Assembly (NCBI GenBank): GCA_016125255.1
Contig: WGMD01000007.1
Location: 124,001-188,000, forward strand
From: Planctomycetota bacterium
GTDB lineage: Bacteria; Planctomycetota; Phycisphaerae; Phycisphaerales; Zrk34
Length of the DNA stretch: 64,000 bases
Direction: 5' to 3'
Shown piece by piece: positions 43,178-52,181 of this stretch. A program made the position numbers and the translations under genes. The notes under the pieces were generated by a model. It had not been told where the DNA came from and did no database searches. It saw nothing but the letters and a program-made list of their open reading frames with translations. Each line of letters begins with the position of its first letter. Position 1 is the stretch's first letter.

Positions 43178-44047
43178 ATGAATTATATTTTGCATAGTCG
43201 TGATGAAGTAATTGATGTGATAAGGAATTCTGCTCTGGGTTCTGAGTGGTACAAAATAGTACCTCTACTCACAACGAAAATTACGTTCAAGCCGCGCCCA
43301 TCGCTTGAGAGTGAAATACCTATCGGTTGTTCACGATGTGGCGGAGTCCCTGATTTACCACCAAATGTGCAAATTCCGACGAATAATGGCAAGCCACTCG
43401 AACTGCTGGCTCAGTTTGACCTACGTGATATCGCAAAACATGATGTTGAGAGGCGTTTGCCCTCACAAGGACAGCTATATTTCTTTTGTGAATATCCGCC
43501 CACAAATGGATATTGTCTAGAAGATCGTGCTGCATTTAAAGTCTTGTACCTGAATGTTCCAAATGACCAGCTAGTCAGAAAAATGTATTCTATGCGGATG
43601 AATGATCGTCCCGCTTGCTCATGGAGTCGAGTTGACTTTTATGCTCAGTGGGAACTCCCATCCATAAATGATGAGATTGTCGCAGCCTCCGGCTTGCGTA
43701 CCTTGGATGCGGAAGAGGTTGAATTGTATTACGAATGCCTTGATCCTGTACGCATTCATGGCTCAGCCCATCGCCTGCTTGGCCATTCGGTCATCTTCCA
43801 ACACCCAATGCGTCTGAGTTGTGAATTATTGAGTAATGGGTTGTCAGACTCAACCGAGGGCATGGATCAGCATGTGATTCAGCATTATAGGGATGCTTCC
43901 ATGAATTGGTGTCCGCTTGCAACATTTTCAAGCGAGAGTGATCTAGGCTGGAAGTGGTACGATGATGGAATATTAACCTATTGGATTCGTCAAGACGATT
44001 TGGCATCACAAAAATTTGATAACACATGGACATTACTGCAATTTTGA
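43178..44047 (+). CDS. DUF1963 (YwqG-like) protein, possible immunity protein
   Basis: 289 residues from MNYILHSRDE; a GTG at 43130 would overlap the previous gene. The family core is IPIGCSRCGGVPDLPPNVQIPTNNGKPLELLAQFDLRDIA and GQLYFFCEYPP, as in YwqG proteins found near toxin genes. Later parts (AHRLLGHSVIFQHPM, LATFSSESDLGWKWYDDGILTYWI) fit the same fold. AT-rich like its neighbour and 17 bp behind it. The neutralised toxin would be the upstream product, but no experiment or motif proves this. Confidence 0.7.
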   Translation: MNYILHSRDEVIDVIRNSALGSEWYKIVPLLTTKITFKPRPSLESEIPIGCSRCGGVPDLPPNVQIPTNNGKPLELLAQFDLRDIAKHDVERRLPSQGQLYFFCEYPPTNGYCLEDRAAFKVLYLNVPNDQLVRKMYSMRMNDRPACSWSRVDFYAQWELPSINDEIVAASGLRTLDAEEVELYYECLDPVRIHGSAHRLLGHSVIFQHPMRLSCELLSNGLSDSTEGMDQHVIQHYRDASMNWCPLATFSSESDLGWKWYDDGILTYWIRQDDLASQKFDNTWTLLQF

Positions 44048-44147
44048 CATTGTGTGATGTGCGATTGTGCCCTAGATGTACATAGGTTTGAGGTATGTAC
44101 AATTGTCGAAAATCACGTGATACTATTCGATAGCAATAACTGATCGT

Positions 44148-44516
44148 ATGACAACCCCCAACCCCAACCAACTCCTCCTCGGCTTCACGGCGTGTTACGA
44201 CAATGCGTCGAACCGGCTGTTTGAGCGGCATCTGCATAATCCGCTTTTCAGCCATCTGTATCCGGCCGATCAGTACGACTCGGCCAACCGCCTGCTCGAA
44301 GTGAAGCGCGGCAAGCTCGACCCCGGCATGTCGCCGCCTTCGACGATCACCATCCCCACCGGCGACGAAATCAAACTCCGCGGGGCCGACACGTCGTGCA
44401 GCTACAACCTCGACCTCGTCGGCAACTGGACCGACACCGAATACACCCCCGTCGGCGACATGTCCCTGACGACCGATGATCGACAATGCGGGATTACTTC
44501 GTTGATACACTGGTGA
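44148..44516 (+). pseudogene. Rhs-repeat protein fragment
   Basis: 122 residues, GC-rich again. ACYDNASNRLFERHLHNPLFSHLYPADQYDSANRLLEVKRG and YNLDLVGNWTDTEYTP are one to two YD/Rhs repeats, normally part of proteins over a thousand residues long. There is no signal, no core start and no end; the frame stops at IHW soon after DMSLTTDD. It is a remnant of an Rhs toxin gene. Lying after the AT-rich pair, it fits a locus of several tips and immunity genes that has decayed. Confidence 0.75.
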
Positions 44517-44526
44517 CGAGGTCATC

Positions 44527-45666
44527 ATGAACCATTCACTTCGCCAATTCGTCATCGCGTGTCTCGCTTCGTTGATCGTCACATCCGCCGCGCTTGCCGC
44601 CGATGATGGCGCGGCCATGCCCGATGGCCGCTATCTCTACATGGCCCAACCCGACGGCGCGCAGACCGAAAATCGCTCGGGCGTCGGCATACTCGTCTTC
44701 GATCTCGATCATGACTTTCGTCTCGTTCGACGCATTCCGGTCGAGCACATTGACGAAGGCGTGCGGGGCATGACCGGGTCGCTGGTCAATCATGCGCTGT
44801 ACATGGGCACGACGAATCGGCACCTGACCGCGGTCGATCTCGAGACCGGCAAGACGGTCTGGCAGAAGCAGTATCCGCTCGGCTGCGATCGCTCGTGCAT
44901 CACGCCCGATGGCAAGAAGCTCTACGTGCCGACGGGTTGGTGGTACGCCGCCGACGATGGCGGGTTTCTGGTCATCGATCCGGCGGACGGGTCGCTGATG
45001 AAGCGACTGTCCGTCGGGCCGCAGGCGCATAATTCGATCGCCGCGCCGTCCGGCCGGCTCGTACTGCTCGGCACGCGCACGCGGCTGACCGTCTTCGACC
45101 CCGCCGATGATCATGTGGTTCACACCATCGACCCCGTCGGCGAAGTCAACGTCTTCCCCTACACGCTCACCAGCGACGAGCGCACCGCCTACGTCTGTCT
45201 CGGCAAACACGTCGGCTTCGACATCGTCGATCTCGCTGCCGGCAAAGTGACGGGCCGTGTCATGGCCCTCGACGACGCCGGGAAGACCATCACGCACCGC
45301 ACGCACGGCGCCGGCCTGACCCCCGATGAATCGGAGCTCTGGATCAGCGACCAGGTCGGCAAGCGGCTCTACATCTTCGACAACACCGTGACGCCCCCCA
45401 AGCAGATCGATCACGTCGACCTCTCCTCCGGAGGCCACGGCTGGATCTGCTTCTCCCTCGACGCAAAGTACGCCTTCTGCCACACCCCCGACATCTTCGA
45501 CGCGCATACGCACAAGCTCATCGCCCAATTCAAAGACGAAACCGGCAAACCCGTCGGCGGCTCCAAGTTCATCGAAGTGCATTTCAAAAACGGCAAAGTC
45601 ACCGCAATGGGCAACGAATTTGGACTGGGGCGCAAAACACAACAGGGTGCGGATGCGTCGAAGTAA
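44527..45666 (+). CDS. Secreted beta-propeller protein (YVTN/lactonase-like repeats)
   Basis: 379 residues with signal peptide FVIACLASLIVTSAALA. Blades recur: LTAVDLETGKTVWQKQYPLG, CITPDGKKLYVPTG, FLVIDPADGSLMKRLSV, YTLTSDERTAYVCLGK and LTPDESELWISDQVGKRLYIFD, a seven-bladed propeller pattern. Related proteins include quinohaemoprotein-like and lactonase families; no metal or haem ligand is recognised. It may bind or oxidise a small molecule in the periplasm. The gene starts just after the Rhs fragment. A perfect 8-bp hairpin (45789-45808) follows it. Confidence 0.75.
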   Translation: MNHSLRQFVIACLASLIVTSAALAADDGAAMPDGRYLYMAQPDGAQTENRSGVGILVFDLDHDFRLVRRIPVEHIDEGVRGMTGSLVNHALYMGTTNRHLTAVDLETGKTVWQKQYPLGCDRSCITPDGKKLYVPTGWWYAADDGGFLVIDPADGSLMKRLSVGPQAHNSIAAPSGRLVLLGTRTRLTVFDPADDHVVHTIDPVGEVNVFPYTLTSDERTAYVCLGKHVGFDIVDLAAGKVTGRVMALDDAGKTITHRTHGAGLTPDESELWISDQVGKRLYIFDNTVTPPKQIDHVDLSSGGHGWICFSLDAKYAFCHTPDIFDAHTHKLIAQFKDETGKPVGGSKFIEVHFKNGKVTAMGNEFGLGRKTQQGADASK

Positions 45667-45840
45667 GTCGGGGCAAGCGGAGCGGGCGCGCATCACGAAA
45701 TTAATCGCTCAAGCACCGGGCTGGGGGCAGCCCGGCTCGGACTTGCCTGGGTGGGCGGGGGGTGATCGAATGGCGTGGGGAGTCGGAGCCGGCGTGCCCT
45801 CACGCCGGTCGGTACGCCCTCGCTTGGAAGGGGTGGAAGC

Positions 45841-45872
45841 AAAAAAACAGCCCCCCGGTTTACGGAGGGCTG
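45841..45872 (-). terminator. Rho-independent terminator of the receiver gene
   Basis: Read on the minus strand: CAGCCCTCCG and CGGGGGGCTG arms around TAAAC, then seven T's. It lies 38 bp past the stop of the receiver gene. On the plus strand it is preceded by A's and could also end the beta-propeller transcript. Confidence 0.85.
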
Positions 45873-45910
45873 CGGATGAGCTTCATACAAATCGACGACG
45901 CGCCAGGCGA

Positions 45911-46324
45911 TCAGGCGTTGGACTGTTCCTCGCGTTCGTCGAGGAGGTCGACGGCGGTGACGATGAGCTTTTCAAGGCGCAGGGGCTTGTGCATGTAGGC
46001 GTCGACGCCGAGCGTTTCGGCGTAGGCCTGATGGCGCTTGCCTTCGTTGGCGGTGACCATGATGACGACGGGCGGCTTGGGCTGGGTCTTGACGCGCTCG
46101 AGCACGAGGAACCCGGAGCGCTTGGGCAGCATCATGTCCAGCACGAGCACATCCGGCGGATCGCTGTCGCAGATGGAGACGGCCGTGTTGCCGTCCGAGC
46201 AGCACTGGGTCAGGGCGCCTTCGGATTGAAGCGCCTGCTTGACGACGGCGAGCACGTCCGCGTCATCGTCGACGATGAGGATGCGGCGGCCCTGAAGGCG
46301 CTTGGTCGAGGTCTGTTCGTCCAT
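45911..46324 (-). CDS. Single-domain response regulator (CheY-like receiver)
   Basis: 137 residues from the ATG at 46324. Receiver landmarks are all present: acidic pocket D19-D20-D21 in LIVDDDAD, phospho-acceptor D63 in LVLDMMLPKRSG, T91 in MVTANEG and K113 in MHKPLRL. No output domain follows, so it probably acts by protein contact. No histidine kinase is adjacent. A longer start at 46576 would have a low-complexity tail and is rejected. It has its own terminator. Confidence 0.93.
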   Translation of the reverse strand: MDEQTSTKRLQGRRILIVDDDADVLAVVKQALQSEGALTQCCSDGNTAVSICDSDPPDVLVLDMMLPKRSGFLVLERVKTQPKPPVVIMVTANEGKRHQAYAETLGVDAYMHKPLRLEKLIVTAVDLLDEREEQSNA

Positions 46325-46422
46325 AGTGAAACAACTCCAATCTTCGTTCTTGCGGGAATGGAACATTGTCTGCCGCACGCCCCCCCGGGTCAAGTCAGCC
46401 GGGTCGGTCGGCGGGCGAGCCC

Positions 46423-47442
46423 TTAACCGGCCGCCTCGGCGAGCGGTTCGGCGAGCCGGGTCATCTCCGTTTGGGTCATCCACGGCAGCGCCTCCAGTTG
46501 CCGGCGAAGTCCGTCGGGCAGGGGCTTGCCGAGCTTTTCGTGACGGGGCCGGGAGCGCCAGCGGCGATGGATCCAAAGGTACTGCTCGGGGTCATCGCGG
46601 ATGATCAACTCCATCGCGCGGTTGTAACGGGCGGTCAGATAGAAAAGCGGATCGGGCTGCGCTTGCCAGTCGGCCGGTTCGATGACGTCCTTGACGAAGA
46701 ACTCGTAGCGGAATTTGCCGTCGAGCCGACGTGCCCCGCCGCAGACGACGGAGGCGTTGTAACGGATGGCGAGCAGGCCGATCGATTTGTAGGTCGAGGC
46801 GAGCTTGCCCATGAAGGGGACGAACATGCCTTTTTCGCCGGCGTTCTGATCGGCGATGAAGGCGATGGTCCCGCCCTTTTCGAGGAGTCCGGTCATGACT
46901 TCGGTCGCGCCCCATTTGGTGATGATGCGCATGCCCATGCGCTGCCGGACGCCGAGCAGGTAGTCGTTGACGAGCGGATTGTCGATCGGGCGCGCGACGG
47001 CGGACATGTCGATGCCGAGCATGGCCATGACGTACCCCAGCACCTCCCAGTTGCCGAAGTGCGGCGTGAGCACGATGGTCGGGCGGTCGTTGAGCAGGCG
47101 GTCCATGAGCAGGGCCTGCCCGCGCAGCTCGATGCGGTCGGCCCAACTGTCGAGGGTCATGAGTCGGGGCGTGAAGAGCACTTCGACGCCGAGCTGAAGG
47201 AAATGCTCAATCGACGCACGGGCGATGTCGGCGACGCGGTCGGCGGGCAGCTCGGGCATGGAGCGGGCGATGTTTTGCGTGGCGCGCTTGCGGTGCTTGC
47301 GGTTGAAGCGGTACATGAGCGACCCGAGCGAGCGGGCGCTGGCGAGGTTCCGGTCGACGTCAAAGCAGTGCAGGGCCGCAGCGCCGAAGCGCAGGGCCAG
47401 GTACTGCGACCAGTTGATCAGGGGCGATTGATGACGGGCCAT
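46423..47442 (-). CDS. Lipid A biosynthesis acyltransferase-like protein (LpxL/HtrB family)
   Basis: 339 residues. Acyltransferase motif H128-F-G-N-W-E133 is followed by AVARPIDNPLVNDYL, IAFIADQNAGEKGMFVPFMGKLAST and EQYLWIHRRWRSRPR, the family's standard end. It would transfer a secondary acyl chain to a lipid A-type acceptor at the inner membrane, fitting an outer membrane with LPS. It starts 30 bp after the coiled-coil gene and may share its transcript. The acyl donor and acceptor cannot be read from sequence. Confidence 0.9.
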   Translation of the reverse strand: MARHQSPLINWSQYLALRFGAAALHCFDVDRNLASARSLGSLMYRFNRKHRKRATQNIARSMPELPADRVADIARASIEHFLQLGVEVLFTPRLMTLDSWADRIELRGQALLMDRLLNDRPTIVLTPHFGNWEVLGYVMAMLGIDMSAVARPIDNPLVNDYLLGVRQRMGMRIITKWGATEVMTGLLEKGGTIAFIADQNAGEKGMFVPFMGKLASTYKSIGLLAIRYNASVVCGGARRLDGKFRYEFFVKDVIEPADWQAQPDPLFYLTARYNRAMELIIRDDPEQYLWIHRRWRSRPRHEKLGKPLPDGLRRQLEALPWMTQTEMTRLAEPLAEAAG

Positions 47443-47472
47443 GATCTGCGAGCGGCGCGATCGATGGGCCGA

Positions 47473-48915
47473 TCAGCGCTGCTGATGGTAATAGCCGATC
47501 AGGGCCAGGAAGCGGTTCTGGGAGATGATCGGCACCGAGAGCGTGACGGCTTCGTTGCGCAGCTCGATGTAGTGATCCCACTGCTGCTTGGCCTGAATAG
47601 CGGCCTTGATGACGGCGGGGTCGCGCGTGCCGGGGGGCACGGGCTGGGGCAGTTCGGGCTCCTGACCGACGACGAGGAAGTCGGTGTCGAGCGGCAGCAG
47701 GTTCTTGCCCGCCGCATCCTTGCTCAAAAGCGCGGTCATGCGCAGCTCGCGGTCGCGCGGATCGGTGACCTGCCCGCCCCACTTGGTGATGAGGTTGACC
47801 ACCTGATCGTGATCGGCCAGCGTCGACTTGCCGTCGCCGTCGAGGTCGAAGTCGCCGAACACGTAGAACTTGAACACGCGGTCCTTGTCATAGACGAGGT
47901 TGGCGACGAGGTCGTTGGCGAGGACGGGGCGGTTGTAGCTGGCGCGGACGACGCGGCAGGTGGCGGTGTTGGACTCCATGTCGACGACTTCGATGGAGGC
48001 CTTGCCGCGGAGCGTGCCGTCGTCGTTGACTTCGACGCCGCGCAGGGCATCGAAAACTTCGAAGGTCATGCCGAGCACGAGATGATCGCTCTGGCCGAGG
48101 TTGATGTAGATGAGGTTCTCATCGGGGTTGACGGCCAGGACCTTGCCGTCGGCTTCGCGCGTCGCATCGGGGACGGTCGGCTTCTCGGTCTTGAACTGAG
48201 CGATCAGTTCCTTGATGCGCAGATCGCGCTTGCCGACTTCGCCTTCGAGGCGGCGGATTTCATTGTCGCGCTGACGGACCTCGGCGGCGGAAGCGCCCTG
48301 CGCCGCTTCGAGGCGCTTGGCGATTTCGTCACGCTGATCGTCCACGCTCTTCTGATAAGCCGTGTAGTCGTCCTTGAGCTTCTTGATCTCGGCGCTCAGG
48401 GCGGCGATCTTCTGCTGGCGGTCCTGCTGGGTCGAATCGTATTGGCTCTTGAGCGTCTGAAGCTCTTCCTGACGATCCTTGATCTGCTTCTCGAGCAGCG
48501 CGACCTGCTGCGTGGACTTGTCCAGATCGGTGCGCAGCTTGGTCATCACGGCGACGACATTGTTGTCGACGACGCCGACGGCGCGGAGGGCTTCTTCGAT
48601 GCCGTGCTGCGAGGTGTCACCCGAACCGGTGACGAGGCGCACAAGCGCCGAATGCTCGGTCTGCATGTTGGTGAGGACGGAGCGATTGGCGTCCTTGGCC
48701 TGCTGAATGACCTGAGCGGTCTCGGGCTTGAGCAGTTCGCCGGAGCGGACGAATTCTTCGAGTTTGGCGGTGGCCTGACTGGTCTTCTTGTCGGCCTCGT
48801 CGACCTTGGAGTAGAACAGAATGGACAGGCCGAGCGTCGTCAGGAACAGAAAGATGAACAGCACCAGCACATACATCATGCCACTGGGTCCGCGTCCGAC
48901 TCGTCGTGCCGCCAT
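47473..48915 (-). CDS. Membrane-anchored coiled-coil protein with C-terminal BRCT-like region
   Basis: 480 residues. A membrane helix near 13-35 (MMYVLVLFIFLFLTTLGLSILFY) is followed by a long coiled coil (about residues 40-235: heptads such as VALLEKQIKDRQEELQTLKSQYD and IRRLEGEVGKRDLRIKELIAQF). The C-terminal half has a beta region (VLAVNPDENLIYINLGQSDHLVLGMTFEVFD) then FKFYVFGDFDLDGDG, LITKWGGQV and DFLVVG, which recalls a BRCT fold. It would face the periplasm or cytoplasm depending on topology. Conserved in function? Unknown. It precedes the acyltransferase gene. Confidence 0.72.
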   Translation of the reverse strand: MAARRVGRGPSGMMYVLVLFIFLFLTTLGLSILFYSKVDEADKKTSQATAKLEEFVRSGELLKPETAQVIQQAKDANRSVLTNMQTEHSALVRLVTGSGDTSQHGIEEALRAVGVVDNNVVAVMTKLRTDLDKSTQQVALLEKQIKDRQEELQTLKSQYDSTQQDRQQKIAALSAEIKKLKDDYTAYQKSVDDQRDEIAKRLEAAQGASAAEVRQRDNEIRRLEGEVGKRDLRIKELIAQFKTEKPTVPDATREADGKVLAVNPDENLIYINLGQSDHLVLGMTFEVFDALRGVEVNDDGTLRGKASIEVVDMESNTATCRVVRASYNRPVLANDLVANLVYDKDRVFKFYVFGDFDLDGDGKSTLADHDQVVNLITKWGGQVTDPRDRELRMTALLSKDAAGKNLLPLDTDFLVVGQEPELPQPVPPGTRDPAVIKAAIQAKQQWDHYIELRNEAVTLSVPIISQNRFLALIGYYHQQR

Positions 48916-48995
48916 ACCGATACCTCCGATGCATTTGTGGGGAGCCGTTAGTGTCGCTTAATTATACGGTTGTGTCAAGCGGCGGGTTTGCCGGA

Positions 48996-49023
48996 AATAA
49001 AAAACCGCCGTGCGGACGGCGGT
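48996..49023 (-). terminator. Rho-independent terminator after nusG
   Basis: On the minus strand, ACCGCCG/CGGCGGT 7-bp stem with a six-base loop, then a run of T's broken by one A. It ends the tuf-to-nusG operon, 38 bp past the nusG stop. Confidence 0.9.
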
Positions 49024-49060
49024 GATGGATTGATTGCGGGGCAAGCGAGGCGGCGCGGGT

Positions 49061-49714
49061 TTATTCCTCGGCCTTCTCGATGAGCCAGTATTCCATCTCG
49101 ACGGGCGTGGCGCGGCCGAAGATGGTCACAATCACGCGGACCTTGCCCTGTTCGGGGAGCAAGCTGTCGACGGTGCCGTCCATGTTCTCGAAGGGCCCTT
49201 CCTTGATCTTGACGGGGTCGCCGGGGCTGAACTCCATCTTGACTTCGGGCTGATCCTCGGGCTTCTTGGACGCGGCGATCATCTTCTCGACTTCGGGGAC
49301 GGACATCTTGGCGGGTCGGCCGGCGGTGCCGATGAAGTCGCCCACACCGGTCGTTTCCTTGATGAGGAAGAAGACGTCCTGGGGGATGCGGCCGTCGTCT
49401 TCGAGCTTCATCTCCACGAAGACGTAGCCGGGATAGAGCTTCGTCTCGGTGATGCGGGTCTTGCCGGCCTTCATCGTCTTCTTCTTCTCGGTGGGGACGA
49501 GAATGCGGTTGACGCGGTCGGTGAGACCTTCGATCTTGATTTTGCGAAGGAGCGTCTCGCGGACGGAGTCTTCCTTGTTGGAAGCGACGCGCAGGACGAA
49601 CCAGTCCATGCCTTCGGTGAACATGGGCTCTTCGCCCGGTTCGAGGGCGACGGGCTTGGTCTGCACCGGCGCGGCGGTTTGCGATTCGTTGATGTCGTGT
49701 TCGGACTCGGCCAT
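49061..49714 (-). CDS. nusG: Transcription termination/antitermination factor NusG
   Basis: 217 residues. The NGN domain begins at MDWFVLRVASNKEDSVRETLLRKI and has LYPGYVFVEMKL, TTGVGDFIGTAGRPAKMS; the C-terminal KOW domain reads FSPGDPVKIKEGPFENMDGTV. About 35 extra residues at the N-terminus are acidic and probably flexible. It binds RNA polymerase and couples it to ribosomes or Rho. It is the last gene of this operon; ribosomal protein genes rplK/A/J/L, its usual neighbours, do not follow. Confidence 0.96.
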   Translation of the reverse strand: MAESEHDINESQTAAPVQTKPVALEPGEEPMFTEGMDWFVLRVASNKEDSVRETLLRKIKIEGLTDRVNRILVPTEKKKTMKAGKTRITETKLYPGYVFVEMKLEDDGRIPQDVFFLIKETTGVGDFIGTAGRPAKMSVPEVEKMIAASKKPEDQPEVKMEFSPGDPVKIKEGPFENMDGTVDSLLPEQGKVRVIVTIFGRATPVEMEYWLIEKAEE

Positions 49715-49744
49715 CGGTCCGCTCCGATTCAGCTTAGCAAAAGG

Positions 49745-50146
49745 TTAAATGTCCAGGACCTTGATCCACTTGAAGAACGACGAAAAGGCCACGTCGGACA
49801 GGAACAGGAGCGTCGCGAGCAGGATGACGCACCAGATGACGACCCACGTCGAGCCGATCACTTCCTTGCGAGCGGGCCAGTTGACTTTCTTCATTTCGCC
49901 TTCGGTGGCGATCATGAAGTCGCACGTACGGGGGCTCGTGCCGGTGAAGCGGTAGAGGAGCAGTCCGACGGCGATGATGACGGCCAGGGCGACGCCCCAG
50001 CGGATGAACACGCCGTAGTCGGACTGGATGACCTCCAGCTTCTGCATGATCCACAGCGCGCCGGCGACGACGAGGATCCCGCCGCCCAGCGCGCTGAGCA
50101 GCCGCGTCCAGTAGCCTTGTCCGGGTTTGTACACCTTCAGCGACAT
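49745..50146 (-). CDS. secE: Preprotein translocase subunit SecE
   Basis: 133 residues with about three hydrophobic segments; the conserved C-terminal SecE part is EMKKVNWPARKEVIGSTWVVIWCVILLATLLFLSDVAFSSFF. The N-terminal half adds two membrane spans (GGGILVVAGALWIM, GVALAVIIAVGLLLY), longer than the one-span minimal SecE but known in other phyla. It stabilises SecY in the translocon. It lies between tRNA-Trp and nusG. Confidence 0.93.
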   Translation of the reverse strand: MSLKVYKPGQGYWTRLLSALGGGILVVAGALWIMQKLEVIQSDYGVFIRWGVALAVIIAVGLLLYRFTGTSPRTCDFMIATEGEMKKVNWPARKEVIGSTWVVIWCVILLATLLFLSDVAFSSFFKWIKVLDI

Positions 50147-50215
50147 CGCGGGACTTTCATGTTGTCGGCGGCCCGGGCGAAACGCTTCGCCGATTCGGCC
50201 GCCGGTCGGTTTCTA

Positions 50216-50288
50216 CACGCCAGGAGGGAATCGAACCCCCAACCTGCCGCTTTGGAGACGGCTGCTCTGCCAATTGAGCTACTGGCGT
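50216..50288 (-). tRNA. tRNA-Trp (CCA)
   Basis: Acceptor ACGCCAG/CTGGCGT, D arm GCTC/GAGC, anticodon stem with loop CTCCAAA (anticodon CCA), T arm GGGGGTTCGATTCCCTC. Discriminator G. It sits between rpmG and secE, as in many bacteria. A short hairpin CGCCCC(TTC)GGGGCG at 50299-50313 separates it from rpmG and may mark processing. Confidence 0.95.
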
Positions 50289-50334
50289 TCGAGTCGGGCG
50301 CCCCTTCGGGGCGGCCGCTGACGCAAGCGCAAAA

Positions 50335-50514
50335 TTACTTGCGCTTGATCTTATGCATCGTGTGCTTGCGTTCGTGGGGGCAGTACTTTTTCATGCCCGC
50401 CTTGAGCTTCTCGGGCATGCCGCCCTTGACGTTCACCGGCGTGCGATAGTTGAGCTCATCGCACTCGGAGCACTGAAGCCACACGTCTTCGACTGCCTGG
50501 GATTTCTTGGCCAT
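50335..50514 (-). CDS. rpmG: Ribosomal protein bL33
   Basis: 59 residues, MAKKSQAVEDVWLQCSECDELNY..., too short for many gene callers. The first CxxC pair is present (CSEC), and the end reads KKYCPHERKHTMHKIKRK, so the second pair has only one cysteine. Full zinc binding would be incomplete. The arrangement tRNA-Thr, tuf, rpmG, tRNA-Trp, secE, nusG supports the call. Part of the large ribosomal subunit. Confidence 0.93.
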   Translation of the reverse strand: MAKKSQAVEDVWLQCSECDELNYRTPVNVKGGMPEKLKAGMKKYCPHERKHTMHKIKRK

Positions 50515-50536
50515 GGGACCGTTTCCATAAAATCGG

Positions 50537-50562
50537 GGCGGGGGGACTTAAGTCCCCCCGCC
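50537..50562. promoter_or_regulatory. 26-bp perfect palindrome between tuf and rpmG
   Basis: The half-site GGCGGGGGGACTT is followed directly by its complement; there is no loop beyond the central TTAA. In RNA this would form a 10-bp-plus stem with a tiny loop between the tuf stop and the rpmG start. No T-run, so a processing site, mRNA stabiliser or partial terminator are all possible. Confidence 0.55.
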
Positions 50563-50590
50563 TCGAAATGTGTTTCTCAACGTCAACCGC

Positions 50591-51793
<1,203 letters not shown>

Positions 51794-51901
51794 CGGAGAA
51801 CCTCCGTAATGAGTTCTGTACAGTGCTGTCCGTTGCCTGTCTTGTACGGGCCCGTCCACCGCGGAGGCGCCCAGCGATTTCCATTTCTCGATAGCGAGAC
51901 A

Positions 51902-51973
51902 AAGCCACCGACGGGGCTTGAACCCGTGACCTCACCCTTACCAAGGGTGTGCTCTACCACTGAGCTACGGTGG
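51902..51973 (-). tRNA. tRNA-Thr (GGT)
   Basis: Acceptor GCCACCG/CGGTGGC, D arm GCTC/GAGC, anticodon stem ACCCT/AGGGT around loop TTGGTAA (anticodon GGT), T arm ACGGGTTCAAGCCCCGT. Discriminator T. It is the first gene of the tuf operon. Confidence 0.95.
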
Positions 51974-52039
51974 CGAGTCCGGCCGCCGATGCGGCTCCAT
52001 CGAGCCCTACACTCTACACACACGGTGTAGAAACTACAA

Positions 52040-52077
52040 GGGGCGGTGCATCAGTCCCTGGACTGATATCACGCCCC
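52040..52077 (-). promoter_or_regulatory. Long leader hairpin upstream of tRNA-Thr/tuf
   Basis: GGGGCG...ATCAGTCC and GGACTGAT...CGCCCC are arms of an imperfect hairpin with a 2-base loop and a few unpaired bases. It falls between the predicted promoter and tRNA-Thr, so it would be at the 5' end of the primary transcript. A CTACAC/GTGTAG stem lies beside it (about 52012-52030). Possible attenuator or processing site. Confidence 0.5.
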
Positions 52078-52102
52078 AAGCCGTACAGCGCGATGAGCAC
52101 AT

Positions 52103-52131
52103 AGATTAGGCCGCGACAGGGCGTCAGTCAA
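52103..52131 (-). promoter_or_regulatory. Promoter of the tRNA-Thr-tuf-nusG operon
   Basis: On the minus strand TTGACT (52131-52126) and TAATCT (52108-52103) are separated by 17 bp, a standard sigma-70 layout. The -10 is moderate. No other promoter is needed before the long hairpin. Divergent from the deoxyhypusine synthase-like gene. Confidence 0.55.
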
Positions 52132-52181
52132 ATGGCTCGCCGCACCTTGTATCGGCCCGATTCGCCCGCTACCTTTGCCGC

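Noticed and set aside
45620-46426. 268-codon plus-strand frame over the receiver gene
   Set aside because: Antisense to a complete receiver domain and runs through its terminator.
46366-48951. 861-codon plus-strand frame opposite the acyltransferase and coiled-coil genes
   Set aside because: Acidic, glycine-rich shadow without domains.
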